A DNA stretch of 64,000 nt from Heterobasidion occidentale (GCA_039111635.1 JBCAQO010000002.1:1054001-1118000); one strand, 5' to 3'; shown: positions 32,449 through 45,296, counted from the first letter of the stretch. A program made the numbers and translations. The notes: generated by a model from the sequence alone, not told the origin.

Positions 32449-35372
32449 ATGCCCGCCTTCGACCCCGTCCGCGACGCCGTCCTCAACTCCCCGCTCTCCC
32501 CGTCCCCATTATCCCTCCCCGCCTTCCCCGCCCATACCCAGCACACCCCGACAACGTCCCCGGGCACCCCCTCCACCGTCGCGCCACAGACCTCAGCGTC
32601 CTCCTCAACACCGCCGCCCCGCCCCCACCCCCGCCGCCGCCCTCCTCCTCCTCCTCCGCCTACCTCCCGTCCCGCTCCTCGTCCCTCGCCCATCTCCTCC
32701 TCCCCGCCGCCGCACCCGCACCCCACGCAAACGACGACGACGACGACGACGACAAGCTCGCCCGCGCACCCCCGCTCCTCCGCCATCGCGCCGGCAGCAT
32801 CGCCTCCATCGTCTCCCCGCCCTCCCCGCCCGACGACGGGCCCGACTACGCCTCGCCCTTCGCCTACTCCCACCGCGTCCCCGCCGCTGCCCAGGCACAC
32901 CCGCAGCCGCAGCCCCCGCCGTCCCCCGACGCCCTCTTCACCCCCATCACGGACCGCAGCTTTTTCCCACCCCCGCCCCCCTCGCCCTACAGCACCTCCC
33001 TCTCCCGTCCCTCCACCTCCTCGGACACCCCTCGCCGCCCCTCCACCTCCTCCTCCACGCCCCACCGCACCCCTCTCTCGCCCCACATGCCCCCGCCTCC
33101 TCCACGCCCCGCACCCTCCCAAGCACCCCCAGCTGCGCCTGCACCCGCACCCGCACCGCTCCCATACGAGCCCCACCGCCGCACCCCCGCCGGCTCCGTC
33201 CTCGTCCCCCTCTCGCAGGACGAGATCGCCATGTACCGCTCCTACGTCGGCACCGGCACCCGCCGCCTCGCCAAGCGCAAGCGCGCCGCTTCCGGCTCCG
33301 AGAACAGCCCCGCCCCAGACCGCCCCGCCCAGCCCGCGGACCGCCCCGACGGCCTCTTCGGCGACGACGCGCCCCGCGCGAAGCGCTCGCGGGACGTCGC
33401 CCTCGTCGCCGACCACTGTGCGTGTCCCCCCCCTTTCGCCCGTCTCGCGTTACTCATCCCAGGATCGGTGCGTGCGTGCGTGCGTGCGTGCGTGCGTGTG
33501 CGCGCGACAGATAACTCCCGCCCCGAGGTCGGCGTGCAGCAGCGCCGCGAGTCGCCCATCATCGGGCTGCGCAAGTTCAACAACTGGGTCAAGTCCGTCC
33601 TCATCACCCGCTTCGCCCACCCCGCCCTGCACGCCGCGCCCGCGCACGGCGCCACCAGCACCAGCACCACCAGCGCGGGCGGGAGTGGCGGCGGCGGCGG
33701 GTTCACGTTCGGCGGGCGCGCGAACGCAAAGGTGCTCGACATGGGCTGCGGCAAGGGCGGCGACCTGTCCAAGTGGAGCAAGGCGCGCGTCAAAGAGTAC
33801 GTCGGCGTCGGTGCGTGCCTTCTTCTTCCTCTTCTCCTGCAGCTCATCGCACGTTGTCTACAGACATCGCCGCCGTCTCCGTCGACCAAGCCCGCGCGCG
33901 CTACGAATCCATGACCTCCCGCCCCTCACGCGCGCCCCGCGGCGGCGCCCCGCCCCCGCCGGAACGCTTCACAGCGTTCTTCGCGGCGTGCGACTGCTTC
34001 GCGGACGCGCTGACGCGCGCGGTGCCGCCAGAGCGGCTCTTGACGCCGTTCGACGCGGTGTCGCTGCAGTTCTGCATGCACTACGCGTTCGAGAGCCGCG
34101 CGAAGGCGCGGACGATGCTCGATAATGCCGCGCGGTGGCTGAGGCCCGGGGGCGTGTTCGTGGGCACGATACCGAACGCGGAGCAGCTGCTGTGAGTCGC
34201 GGTCCGCGGGTTGGCTCGTCTTGCTTGGCTGCTTGCTGATCGCGCGATGGCGTTGTTGGTGTCGTTGGTGTCGGTGGTGGTGGCAATTGGGGTCGCAGGG
34301 CGAGGCTGGACGCGCTGCCGCCCGGCGCGCCGCCGAGCTTCGGGAACGACGTGTACAGGATCCGGTTCGAGGACGGCGAGCGCGCGCGGGACAGGGCGGC
34401 GCGGCCCGTGTTCGGGCACAAGTACTGGTTCTTCCTGCGCGATGCCGTCGAGGACGTGCCCGAGTACATCGTGCACTGGGAGCCGTTCGTCCAGTGCGTC
34501 TTTTATTCGTCTTCATTCCCACTCCTCCCCCGCTCTTCCTGTCTCCATCCCGTTCCTAGCTATACTGTTCTCAGTGGTCCTATCACTCTTCGACTCGTTC
34601 CGCGGTCGTGCGCTGATGTCGACTCTACGCCTTCTTCGCGCAGGCTCGCGGCGGAGTATGGGCTGCACCCGGTGTATAAGAAGGAGTTTCACGAGGTGTT
34701 CGAGGAGCACCAGGGGCACGCGGAGTTTGGGCCGCTGTTGGAGCGCATGAAGGTCGTCGACAAGGACGGCGAGAGCCAGATGGACGAGGACCAGTGGGAG
34801 GCGGCCAGTGCGTGTCTTTTATTTTCGTCTCTTGTTGCTTCCCCTTCTCTGTCCCTTTTATCTCTCAGTTCGTTCGTTCGTTCGTGCGTTCGTGCGTGCG
34901 TTCGTGCGTGCGTTCATTTGTGCGTTTGTTCGTCGTTCGTTCGTTCGTTCGTTCGTTCGTTCATTTGCCAATTTGCCAGTCCGTTCGTTCGGCCACCGTA
35001 TCTCTGTTGCCGTCATCTATCTAATCGATTATTTCCGTTCGTTCTTCCTTCCTTCCCTTGTCTTTCCTTCTCTCCTTTCGTTCCCTCCCTCGTTCATTCG
35101 TTCTCCGTATTCTTGGTCATTCCCTTCCTCCCTCCATGCGTTCAACCATTTCCATTCGTTCTCCGTATCCTTATTCCTTCCTTTGTTCATCTTCCACCCT
35201 CCACCCGTCCAATCTCTCCCATTCGTTCTTCACAGTCCCGCTCCTTCCTTCCTTTCCTTCCTTCCCTCCATTCTTTTCTTCTTCTTGGCGCTCCCGTCTC
35301 CCGGATCAGCGTCGTTGAACTAGGAACCTCCCCACAGATATATACATCGCGTTCGCGCTGGAGAAGCGCTGA
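32449..35372 (+). CDS. ABD1: mRNA cap guanine-N7 methyltransferase
   Basis: Exons 32449-33417, 33511-33810, 33864-34191, 34299-34493, 34644-34807 and 35338-35372 (about 663 aa). A long Pro/Ser-rich N-terminal region is followed by the catalytic domain: [20 protein letters not shown], the SAM-binding motif [62 protein letters not shown] and a short last exon [11 protein letters not shown]. The enzyme methylates the 5' cap guanosine in the nucleus. Within exon 1 the frame starting [15 protein letters not shown] does not continue into [11 protein letters not shown], and no phase-compatible intron that keeps both fits, so a missing base before about 32583 is likely. The last intron is 530 nt and made of short repeats. 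Confidence 0.88.
34808..35337 (+). repeat. Microsatellite-filled 530-nt intron of ABD1
   Basis: Intron 5 runs from GTGCGT to CCACAG. Its first 200 nt are degenerate TTCG and GTGCGTTC repeats (about 34869-34990), and the rest is pyrimidine-rich TTCC/TTCG-like sequence. Other introns in the window are mostly 45-90 nt. Intron 1 of the same gene also carries a GTGC repeat (33471-33498). Confidence 0.8.
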
Positions 35373-35546
35373 GACGCGCGCGCCGCATTCGAAACGCACC
35401 AAAATGACCGCCGGCTGGGTGTCCCCCGTCGAAGCACACGCCCCCGAACCGTCGTCGCGCCAGCCCCCCTGCGCCCTGCTCGATCGGGCCACCACAAGTC
35501 CCCTCGTCTCGACCAGCTCAGCCCAGCCCAGCCTCGCATCAGCTCT

Positions 35547-35596
<50 letters not shown>

Positions 35597-36766
35597 TTTC
35601 CTCCTTCCTCCCCTTTAACGTCCACGTCGCCAGTAATTTCAACTTTTCTCCCGCCCCGCGCCGTCTCCCCACCACATGCCCCTCATCCCAAACCACCCGG
35701 TCTGCAGTCCCACCCGCCCTAACCCAACCGCCTCCCCCCCCACCGCCTCGCGCCTCTCGCGCCTCTCGCGCCTCTTGCCTCACTCAGCAGTCACTCCCGC
35801 CGACGCTTTCCGCAGCCCGATTTAGACACGCTCGAAAATATGTAACATGTACACTGCTTTGTATCGTATGCCCCGCGCCGGGCTCCCGTGCATATATGCT
35901 CCCGCACGCTTGATAGATCCTGCCAGCAGTGAGCAGCGATAGATCCCCGACGCGCACCGGGCGTCGAGTTCCGCGACGTCCCCATCTCGTCCAGATCATC
36001 CGCATACATGGCGCGAAAAATTAAATTAAATTAAATTAAAATCGTGCGAATGCTTTCGAGAACCGTTCGGATATTGACGAAAGGCAAGTAACGACGCCCG
36101 CCCGTCGATTCTTAATCAAGAGCCGCCCTCAGACGGTACCGCTCCTCACAGGCCTCACCCTGTGTATCCTTCCTTTTTCCTTTTTCCGAACATACTTGGA
36201 AGCTTTTTTTTTGCGCGAGTTACGTCTGAGTACGGCGTGCCGTATGTCTAGACGAAGGTCTGTCTCGCGTTTACGTATAGTACGTGAGTTGAATGCTGCG
36301 TGCCGCATTGTCCCTTTCGGGGGGCGTTTGACCTCAGTAATATGATCCTCGGTAAGTTATCAACCGCGAGTACTCTACATTTGTAACCCCGAGTCCCAGC
36401 GGAGCGCACAGAGTTTGAGTCGGCGACCAACGAGGGCGGAAAGAAAGCAAGCACACGTCCAACCAACAACCGACGACGAACGAACAAATATGGTAAACTA
36501 GACGGAACGAGAACCCACAGCGGCCTTGTCAGGTCTGGCGGTGGGTAGGGAAATGGATGTAGCGTTAGATATAGATCGGGATACGGACCGGTCCCTGGGC
36601 TATGCATAAATGCTACTGTTACATCGGCGGAGCGGGCGTATTCAACAACCTCGTGAAACTACGGGGAAAACGTATGGGGGAATGTAGGTGGGGGGTCGAA
36701 AGGGCATAAACACAATCATAAAAATCCAGAAAATGTAAGGGAAGAGGATGGCGAGGGGAGAGTAGT
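35373..36766. other. Intergenic region between convergent ABD1 and RSP5, with simple repeats
   Basis: No gene seen. It contains a CT dinucleotide run at about 35548-35594 and four TTAAA units at 36016-36041. It should hold the 3' untranslated regions of both flanking genes. Confidence 0.6.
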
Positions 36767-39700
36767 CTACTCCTGGCCAAACCCAACGGTTTCCCTGTGA
36801 CACGAAGACGGAAGCCATCAGCATACCGCCTAGAAAGAGCTATGCAGAAAGACTCACTCTACAGCCAACGTCAACTTATGCTCCAAGCTCGCGTAGTCCT
36901 TGTATGGCGGCAGATCGATCCGATTGAAGCACGTGTGGCTCTTGGGCAGCTGCGATGGGTCGCCCGCTTTCTCGATCGTGAAGCGGCGCGGGCCGTCGGA
37001 GCCCTGGAGGTCCTTGAACCCGTTGACGGGGATGCGGGACGTCCCCGTCGCGAATTGCAGCAGACGCGACTTCCGCTCGGGTGGCCACGAGCGCACGCAT
37101 TTCCAGAACCACTGGATCACCTCGTCATTCACCTCATACCCGCGGTAATCCGTAAACTTGGTCCAGTCGTCACTACGTCATTTCAAACCCGAGTGAGCAC
37201 AAGTGGATAGCACACGGATAAGGTTGAAAGAAGAATGGGCACGTACACATCGATCTCGGACATGCCGCCGATGAGAAGCTCGAGTTCGCGCTCATCGAAC
37301 ACATTCACCAGATCCTGCGGGATTAACTCGCTGAAGCCGGACATGAACGCGTCGAACTGCTCCTTCACGCGCTTGGAGATACGGTATTCAACGACGTGCT
37401 CGACGTATTCCTTCTTGTTATCCTGCGTCACGGGCACGTCGCCACCGCCTGGCTTCAACTCGATCGTGACCATCTCGCCGAAACGCTCCTCAGTCGTCGT
37501 GAACGTCTCATCGATGATGTCGGTGATGTCATTGTCCCTGCAGCATGTCATCCATCAGTATTTGTGGCCCTGGAGAAAATAGATGACCCGCACAGCATCC
37601 AAGTCAGACCACGGTGCAGCTCCGCATCTACGCTCTCGAGGTCCGCGAGCGTGACCTTCTTCTTCAGGATCATCTTGTAGAAACTGACAATGAAGTACGC
37701 ATCGAGGAAGCGACGATGGAAGATACCCAACCCCAAGCATCTCCCGATAAACTTGAAATAGTTAAGATGCTCGGGATTGACACCTGACGCGGGGTTGATC
37801 TGGAGGGTGTAGTTGTCATGTGCCGAGTACTCAAAGAGACAGTAGAAGGGATTGAACATCTCATGGGAAAGAAGGAAGAAGAATTCTCTGTAGAAATATG
37901 AGAGGTTGTCATCCATACAGACTGTATCACATACCGAGAAAGACCTCCATAATCAAGACCATCCTCGCCATCAAACTTGATCATCAGCCTTTTCTTCAAA
38001 TCATTCGGCGTCTGCCTCATGATCTCCGCGTAACTGTCCTCAAAGATGTGGTTACGGCGGACCTTGATCTGGCAATTACCTGGCTGTGCGCGCATCGCTG
38101 GCTGACTTCTGAAGTAGATAAGCTTCCTGCGGAAGTCGCGCTTGTACTGGGGAACATTCGCATCAAGCGAAGATGGCAAGCGGGGATCGTCCCATGTCGT
38201 CGTCTTCGTGTTGTGATCCACGAAGTAGACACGAGCAGTCGACGTAAGACGCATCTCCCAGCCTGATGGCAAGGGACCTAGCTGTGATATCGTCTGTGGC
38301 TGCAAGGCAGTGTTCTGGCCATTTGGCCCCATCACACGGATGATGGTCTGCCGACGGGGATCCACCCAAGTGGTCGTGCGCGTATTGTGGTCGACAAAGT
38401 ACGGTCGGCCCTCAGGCGTATATCGTTCCTCCCACCCAGCCGGCAGGTTACCACTTCCTGGCGTCGTAGCATTCGTGCTGGCTGCGACGGCCGCGGCGGC
38501 GGCGTTTGGAGGCGGTGCTGTCGTAGATGTATTCCGCCCAACGGTCGCACCACTATTGGCCTCCAACAGATCATCGGCGAGAATCCGGCGGTTATTGTGG
38601 TCGCGAGCAGCGTTCGTTTCGCCCTCCTGAGTATGGGTGTTTGCGGATTGGCTGTTCGACGGCCTGTTCCAGGTAGTAGTGCGGGTGTTGTGGTCGACGT
38701 AGTACGTCCGACCGAGAGGATCTATTCGCCGTTCCCAACCAGGCGGCAAAGGGCCGTACTGATCCTCATTTGGGTTGAAATTATGCTGCGCCTGGCTGTT
38801 TGCGACAACCGTCTGACCAGGGGATACAACGCCTGGTGCTGTAGGCCGCATTCCTGGTTGAGCAGTACTTGAAGGCGGCGGTGCTCCTCCCGAGCTGACT
38901 GGGCGGGTCGCTGTATTCTGCAGGGGATGCTCGGGTTCCTGTGATAGAACGGGCGTTGGCATTGAGATCACAGGCTCTTGATTGGTGGCGTGAGAACTTG
39001 GAGTGCGTGATAGCGCGCCTGACCCGCCAGCTGCTGCGTTATTGACTGATAGTGAGGACTCGTTCATGGAAAGGCCAGCGATGCCAGCGGAGAGTGAGCC
39101 AGCAGCTCCTGGACTGCGGGAGTTGGTAGCGGGTTGGCTCAGGTTCGTAGAAAGGTAGATGATGAGTTTGCCGTGAACGACCAAATTATCGTTCGACTTC
39201 TTCAGGTCCAGCTGGAGCATTTCTGATGACCATGCATGTATTAGAGGTTCTGAACGAATAATAGATAAAAGGGTCGCCGTACCATGTCCACCAAGCTCCA
39301 AATCCAACACATCGCTGACTCGTACATTAACAACGCCCAAGAAACCTTGGTCCCGGCGCTTGAACTTGCGTTGATCGAAGATTTGGACGGCAACGACAGA
39401 CGACTCCTTGACCATACTGCACTCATAGTAGCCGCTTATAAACAGAAAAACAATAGAGAATTAACTGGCTGCACTGACATATCAAAACTCTCGTTCCAGT
39501 AGGGATTCAACGTCTTCTTGATGACACTAGTCGTGTGTGTTTGCTCAGCATCGACGGTGATTACAGCGAAGGGGTCAGGAAGGCGGAAGACATCGCGTTT
39601 GGACAAGCCATCGGCAGCGACGACTGGATGGGAAACTGAGCCAGATACTCAAAGAGCTGAGATGTTTGGAGCACACACCTGTAATCCTGATCTTTTTCCT

Positions 39701-39781
39701 GCAAGAGATCGTGTCCTCGTCAGACAATACCTGACAAATTAGGGGGATATGGACTCACAATTCCCCTTGAGCAGAAGACAT
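36767..39781 (-). CDS. RSP5: HECT E3 ubiquitin ligase Rsp5/NEDD4 type (C2-WW3-HECT)
   Basis: Nine exons (39781-39759, 39698-39679, 39623-39479, 39416-39283, 39222-37935, 37887-37594, 37537-37247, 37172-36858, 36794-36767) encode 845 aa. Order: C2 domain in the first ~130 residues ([29 protein letters not shown]), a Ser/Ala/Pro linker, three WW domains at roughly 253-285, 356-387 and 412-445 (each YFVDHNT-like with a second Trp), then the HECT domain from about 455, with the catalytic cysteine at about 813 in [15 protein letters not shown] and the end VGFGQE. Rsp5 ubiquitylates membrane cargo recruited through PY motifs. Exons 1 and 2 are 23 and 20 nt; exon 3 ends at a GTCAGT donor. All phases agree. 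Confidence 0.95.
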
Positions 39782-41787
39782 TGAGGGCGCCGAAGCTGTT
39801 GCCAAAGCTGTGACAGCAACAGAGGACTATGAGATGAAGCAAGGAAATGGAACGGATGTTGTATATCTGGGCGCTCTGGACAAGGTGTTGTCGTTGGTGA
39901 TGGAATGACTATCCAACGCTGCGAACTTCCACTCAGCCGTGCCCGTGCCCGATCCTGCCATTTTAGGTAGTTTTCGCCGACAGCGAAGGCTGTCCTCCTC
40001 CGGCCCGGGACTGCTCAACCGCTGCCATATCATGTCCAGACTGTAGCGAAGAATATCTCCCAGGTTCTTCGTTGAATGTATTACAGTCTGTGATGGCGAT
40101 ATCAGATGTGAGTTTATGTCGCTGATTTCATGCTCAAGCTACCGACTCCCTCACATTGACTCCCCATATTTTTTCTTGCCACCTATTAAAAGGTTCGGCG
40201 ACTCGTAAGTTCTGGTCATTGGCGGCCACGTCTGACTCTGACAACCGCCCATAACCTCATGCTCAAGCCGCCGTGGTCCCAATCATTGCATCTCATGCTG
40301 GATACGATGACCTATTGAGCTCTCTCGACAGCGGACCGACGCTATAAACTTATATATCTGGATTATATGTGACTTCAACTACATGGGTTTCATAGGGTCT
40401 AGTGTCCGACTGCTCAGATTGGACGCATAATACGCTGTGTTATCTGCATCACAGGCTCACAGGGTCTCAGTGCCCGCTGGTATCACGGACGTCTGCGGAC
40501 ATATTTCGGCTGCTCATAATGGACGTGGGCTTATGGCCCTATGAGAAGGATCCCTTTGTCCGGTATGTATGCATACGATAAGTATAGGTGTGGTAGCTGA
40601 TGGAAATCTTTTCGAAGCATAGACAAGACTTTGATTCATCGCCTAACATGTCCACAATGCGTCATACCAGGCTATATCGTGCACCGTGGAACGCCGACGA
40701 AGATGCGAGATCAGAGTGGCAGCAATAGCAAATGTCCTGGGTACGACTGTTCTTCCTTCTTGTCCGATCGCAGTCGAGTTGGTATGAAATGCTTCCTGTG
40801 CGAGGTCATTGTTGAGTCGTATCCACGATAATCGACAACTCTTATCCACATGTTACCGCGTTAGGATGTGCATCTTCATTATTTGCAGTGTCTGAACTTC
40901 GTTGGACGAGCCTAATCAGCCAAGTCCTGCGGGACATAGGTCAAACATTTTGAACCTGACCCGATGCTATCATGTGAGGTGTGTCCCGATATTTCCATGT
41001 CTTTGAGCGATAACGTGTCAGCGCTTCAACTTCCTCAAGTTTCACCCCAAATTTGCCTTAAGGTTGCTCAAACACTGTTGGGCGTCAGGTGCTGCTCTGT
41101 GCAAGACGCAGTCCGGGGTTTGGTGTGGAAGGACCGTGGATTTCTGGTACCGATGGGTCCCGTGAAGAAATTTGGTAAATCTAGCCAGTACACCTCGTCG
41201 CCGAAACATTGTATGTACGCAAAACTTTATCCGCAACAAGCACACACATTTCACACCATGCCTCCGCAGACATGATCTTTACGTGCTCAATTACCACAGG
41301 CGTTAGATTGATGAAGGCCGGAAGGGCATCTGATCCTTCGTTGCCTAAACATGCTCTCCGTCTAGAGATATTTCATCGCTAATCAGGTTTCTCAGTTGGC
41401 TCGTGTCTTGGCTTCTGTGCTTCGATAGGAGTTGAGGGCAACTCAAGACACCCTGCTTCGTAAAATTAATTACACGTGATGTTTTTCTGAGGCTTTTGAT
41501 AGCTCTTGAAGCTTGATGGGGCTTTGGACTGATACACCTTGGGTTTCAAGTTGGCCACGAGACGGAGAGGGGCGTTGAGAAACTGTTGAGAATGCATGTG
41601 ACAATAGTTCCTCCCGCTTCCGTGAAGCGGGGACCTGTTATCGGTACTGTTCTGCCCACGCAAATCCACACCGGCTTTATATCGGGGCTCAGCAAAACCT
41701 TTATGAAGCTGGAGTTTTCACCACCATTGTCTCCCTCCATCGCGTTCGCCCTCGCCTCCAAAACCACTCCACAACTGCCATCTGACT
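39782..41787. other. No gene recognised
   Basis: About 2 kb upstream of RSP5. Frames at 40631-40831 (Cys-rich, 66 codons) and 40964-41275 (103 codons) are open, but I see no homologue, splice signal pattern or strong start. Weak genes cannot be excluded. Confidence 0.4.
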
Positions 41788-42123
41788 ATGTCTCAACCGA
41801 CGCTCTCATCGTTTGACCCGTTCGCCGAGCATCCTTTCACGAATATGAAGAACCCTTCCCGTTATCCTCGCCAAATCCCAACTCCACAGAGTTCCACTCA
41901 CCACGCAATGAGCTCCTCGTCCTCTCAACCCATCCCACTAGCCTCACCCCAGCCACATGCTTCGATGTCGCCCAATCCAACTTCTCATTCCCCCACCGGT
42001 ATCGTTCCGCCTCAGCAGTCGAAGGGCATCTTTGTCACGTACCAGCCAGACAGACGTCCCACACCAGACCTTGAGGACATTTTGTCGAAGAAGAAAGTGG
42101 CGCAGACGTGGGGTAGGACATGA
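41788..42123 (+). CDS. Small Ser/Pro-rich protein, 111 aa
   Basis: A single open frame with ATG at 41788 (MSQPTLSSFDPFAEHPF). The middle is Ser/Pro/His-rich and probably disordered; the C terminus, GIFVTYQPDRRPTPDLEDIL followed by SKKK, looks more constrained and resembles conserved short mushroom proteins I cannot name. No membrane segment or catalytic motif. It is followed 300 nt later by NTAQ1 on the same strand. Confidence 0.55.
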   Translation: MSQPTLSSFDPFAEHPFTNMKNPSRYPRQIPTPQSSTHHAMSSSSSQPIPLASPQPHASMSPNPTSHSPTGIVPPQQSKGIFVTYQPDRRPTPDLEDILSKKKVAQTWGRT

Positions 42124-42426
42124 TGAGGTTATGGAGTGACCCGGTAATCCTCCTGTATAATGTTGCCTGCTATCGGTGCGGACGTTTTCGCTGCCGATCC
42201 ACATATTATACTGACTTGTCGCTATAGGAATAATTCCACATTCACAATTTACCATTGTTCGCCATCACCGATACTGGTAGGAGTTGAGAGTAGTGCATAA
42301 TGGACATTCTGTGGGAGTTTGTGGGGCGTGTGCGGGGAAGCCGTGGGACTTGGAGAGACTTTGCTTGCCTCGTGATTGTTGATTACTGCGGAGTTTTAAT
42401 ACTGCTTCCTGATCTCACTGTCCTCA

Positions 42427-43491
42427 ATGGTCGACGGTCTTCCTGGCATTCCGCCCTCGCTCCCAAGTGACGCGCCGTACACGCAAAACTACTGCGAGGA
42501 GAATGTATATCTTCTCGCTCAGCATTTCGAGCAGCAAGCTCACGTGCGCAATGCTTGGGACCTCTTCGTCGTATTTATCTCGAATCATACAAAATCGGTC
42601 AGCATTGAGCAACCCTCGTTGGATTACTTACCTTCAACCTTGCATCATGAGCTGCTGATCACGTGTGGCACTGTTTCGTGAACAACAGGTCGCACTGTGG
42701 ATGCAGAAAGCAGCGATAAATCATGTCGTTGTATGGGACTATCATGTGATCTTAATTCTGCGCTCCAGAATCTCTGGCACGGGTGCAGGTTCGGCGGATC
42801 GCGAGTGCCAGGCTGACAGCAATCGCAGCAACACTGCTATTAGCGGATCCTGGATTTATGACTTCGACTCCAAGTTGCCTATGTTCTTCGAAAGGTCTGT
42901 TTCTTTATTGCACGTTCAACGGTGAACGTGCCTAATTTGTACCGACGATCGTATCGACTCCTCTATAGACTATGTCAGTGAAACTTTCGATCTAAGTGTA
43001 ACGTTACCCGAAAGCTACCATAGGTAAGAACGCTCCTTCTCATGATGACTCACAAAGTATCCACCGTTACTCGGCTTCGATGAATCACCGTATGAGCAGC
43101 TCGTTTAGAGTCGTTCCTGCGTCCGAAGTCTTGGACTGGTTTGCTTCAGATCGGTCTCATATGGTACGTTAATTCCTCGTCAAAACCCTGACTTCTTGCT
43201 TTTTTCAGAACTATAAGCAGCACATCGCTAACCAAGTCTCCGGTGAACTTCTTGTGCCTGAATCTAGATTTCGCTCATAACTCACAATGATCATCCGGAC
43301 AACCTCGCTCCAGAGACAGAGTCGTCCAGAGCAGGGTATCATTCTCCCCCCCTCCTTATCCTTTTATTTGCGGTGCCAAGGCCAAGGAAACCGGCATAGA
43401 AAACAATCTGGCAGATTTCGTTCGGATGGATCTTCTTCACGGGTTTGGAAGAGTTCTATCTTTGACGGAGTTTAAGGAATGGTGTTTTTGA
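42427..43491 (+). CDS. NTAQ1: Protein N-terminal glutamine amidohydrolase (NTAQ1)
   Basis: Modelled exons 42427-42597, 42689-42894, 42979-43023, 43100-43163, 43209-43253 and 43330-43491 (about 230 aa). The Cys-His-Asp triad is visible: C23 in YCEENVYLL, H76 in VWDYHVILIL and D115 in WIYDFDS. SFRVVPASEVLDWFASDRSH and the C-terminal PPPYPFICGAKA ... LADFVRMD ... SLTEFKEW complete the family pattern. The enzyme deamidates N-terminal Gln to Glu in the Arg/N-degron pathway. Intron 2 is uneasy: the family-like DYVSETF lies in a frame that no donor reaches, so the model uses the acceptor TGTCAG|T and loses DYVS. The last intron is chosen only by phase. Donors GTCAGC and GTCTGT occur. Confidence 0.82.
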
Positions 43492-43865
43492 AGTCATTCT
43501 CTTCGAGAGCTACACGTTTCCCTACTCCATCTCAATTTTTTTTACAATACACGGTTCATCAAACAGTGGAGACTACTATACATCATTGTGCTTACTGGCA
43601 AACCTGACTTGATCTGACGCACACTGCGCGCACAGTGGTTTTCCCTGTGGAAGAGGACTCATATTTTACCCGATGTAACCATTTAACCTTTTCTAAGGAG
43701 ATTTACATAATATTTCCTCTGAAAATCCTTAAGTGTCATCTTTGTTAGTGTGACATGAGCGTTACAAGTGTTCAAGCGTGTCTAACGCGTCGACTCGTAC
43801 CTCCCGCTACTATCTGGCTCTCTTCTCCCTCCTCAAGGTTCAAATCGCTCATTCTTAGAATCTAT
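43492..43865. other. Intergenic, no gene recognised
   Basis: AT-richer spacer between two plus-strand genes. It should contain the NTAQ1 3' end and the BTB-gene promoter. No repeat or RNA gene seen. Confidence 0.5.
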
Positions 43866-45296
43866 ATGGCATCAGTACCACAACCAGCAATCAATGGCCA
43901 CTCAGGGCCTAGCAATGGGGCTGTTAATGCGACCCAATCTTTCAGTTCACTGGAGGGCCATTTCACAGACAGGAATGGCTCAGATACATTTCAACCAAAT
44001 GGCTATTCCCAGTGAGTCATTTAAGGACAACATACTTCTTTTACGCTGCTTCAAAGAACCACATCTTCCGCACTTCACACTCAAGGGAGCGAGGCCAAGC
44101 AGTCGGACTGATCGCGGCGACCTTTGTTTCACATCGTCTTCTAGGCCACCCCATGTCCCACATAACGAGGAAATAGTAAACCATTTGTATCACTCGGGGT
44201 TCCAGACAGGTGTAAGTGTAAGCTTTGGCAGAACGGCCCGTGGAACGAAGCTGATCACGGGTAGGGGTTGTGTAGAACTATGCGGACACTATTCTTGTAA
44301 GCTTTCATCGCCTTCCAGAGGGTGTCTGCCGCATGTGATGCGATTATCATCTACAGCATGTCCATCAAAATATCTATCGCCTCCATGCGATTATCCTATC
44401 TCGGTCGCCGTACCTTGTACACCTAATGTCCACATCGCCACAAGCAGCGGGTCAACGTGTGATTTACGTTCATCTCGAGCAGGAGCCAGAAGTCACCCAA
44501 GAGGTTGGTCTCATTATTTCATCTGATATCGTCATTTGACATACCGCCACGCTCCCACAGGGTTTTGCGATAGGTATTATAGTCTGATACCATCTTCTCA
44601 ATCTGGAAGGCTAATCCTAGTTCCTTAGCACTCGGATACCTGTACTCTTCTGTATCGCTCAATCTGATCCACTCATCAAACGCGCGAGGGGTTCTTGCTG
44701 CAGGGTGTTTACTTGGTGGCATGGACGACCTTTGCCAATACGCTTATGAAGCGTGTCAGCGCTCTATCAGGCCAGATACAATCAACGAGTGGCTCAACTT
44801 CATCAACAGTAGTCCGTCGGCAGAAGGAGCTGCCGCCCCCGAAATATCGCCCTCTTCAGTCTTTGGATCGTACGCCCAACGGTTAAGGAATGATATACTC
44901 ACTTTCCTTGTTGTCACACTTCCCGCGATCTTGGACATTCCTCCAGGAGATGTCTCGCCCCAGCCAGAGAGGGGACGAAGCATGATGCTTCAGGTTTTCT
45001 CTCGTGTCCCCTTTGATTTGTTCAAGGCAGCAATAGAGTCCCCTGCGTTCCAAATCGGTTCGTGTCTAATTCCTCTTTCAGAACTTAGCAACTGATGTCG
45101 GACCGCAGGATCCGACCGTGCTCGATTTCAATTTGCGAAGGATGCTATCGAGTTGAGAAAACCGAACGTCGCGCGCAGTGGGGGGGCGGAAGAGACAGTC
45201 GTTTTGGCGTTTGGTGGCGGGACTTCAGATGGCAGTGCAGTGCATGTCACGCGAAAATTGCGCAAGCGACCTCTTTGGAAGGTCAGTTCTCCTTGA
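43866..45296 (+). CDS. BTB/POZ domain protein, 351 aa
   Basis: Eight exons: 43866-44011, 44057-44101, 44145-44211, 44276-44296 (21 nt), 44357-44503, 44561-44573 (13 nt), 44629-45057 and 45109-45296. After a disordered N terminus comes the BTB fold, HLYHSGFQTGNYADTIL joined to HVHQNIYRLHAIILSRSPYL, then GYLYSS and an ARGVLAAGCLLGGMDDLCQY segment. The C terminus contains VVLAFGGGTSDGSAVHV and ends RKRPLWKVSSP. BTB proteins of this type are adaptor or transcription-linked proteins; the partner is unknown. The last exon may instead be spliced at the GTCAGT at 45281 into something downstream, so the end is provisional. Confidence 0.75.

Noticed and set aside
31755..33416. 553-codon minus-strand open frame rich in Gly/Arg/Val
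   Set aside because: Opposite the membrane-protein and ABD1 genes; the frame is open only because of base composition.
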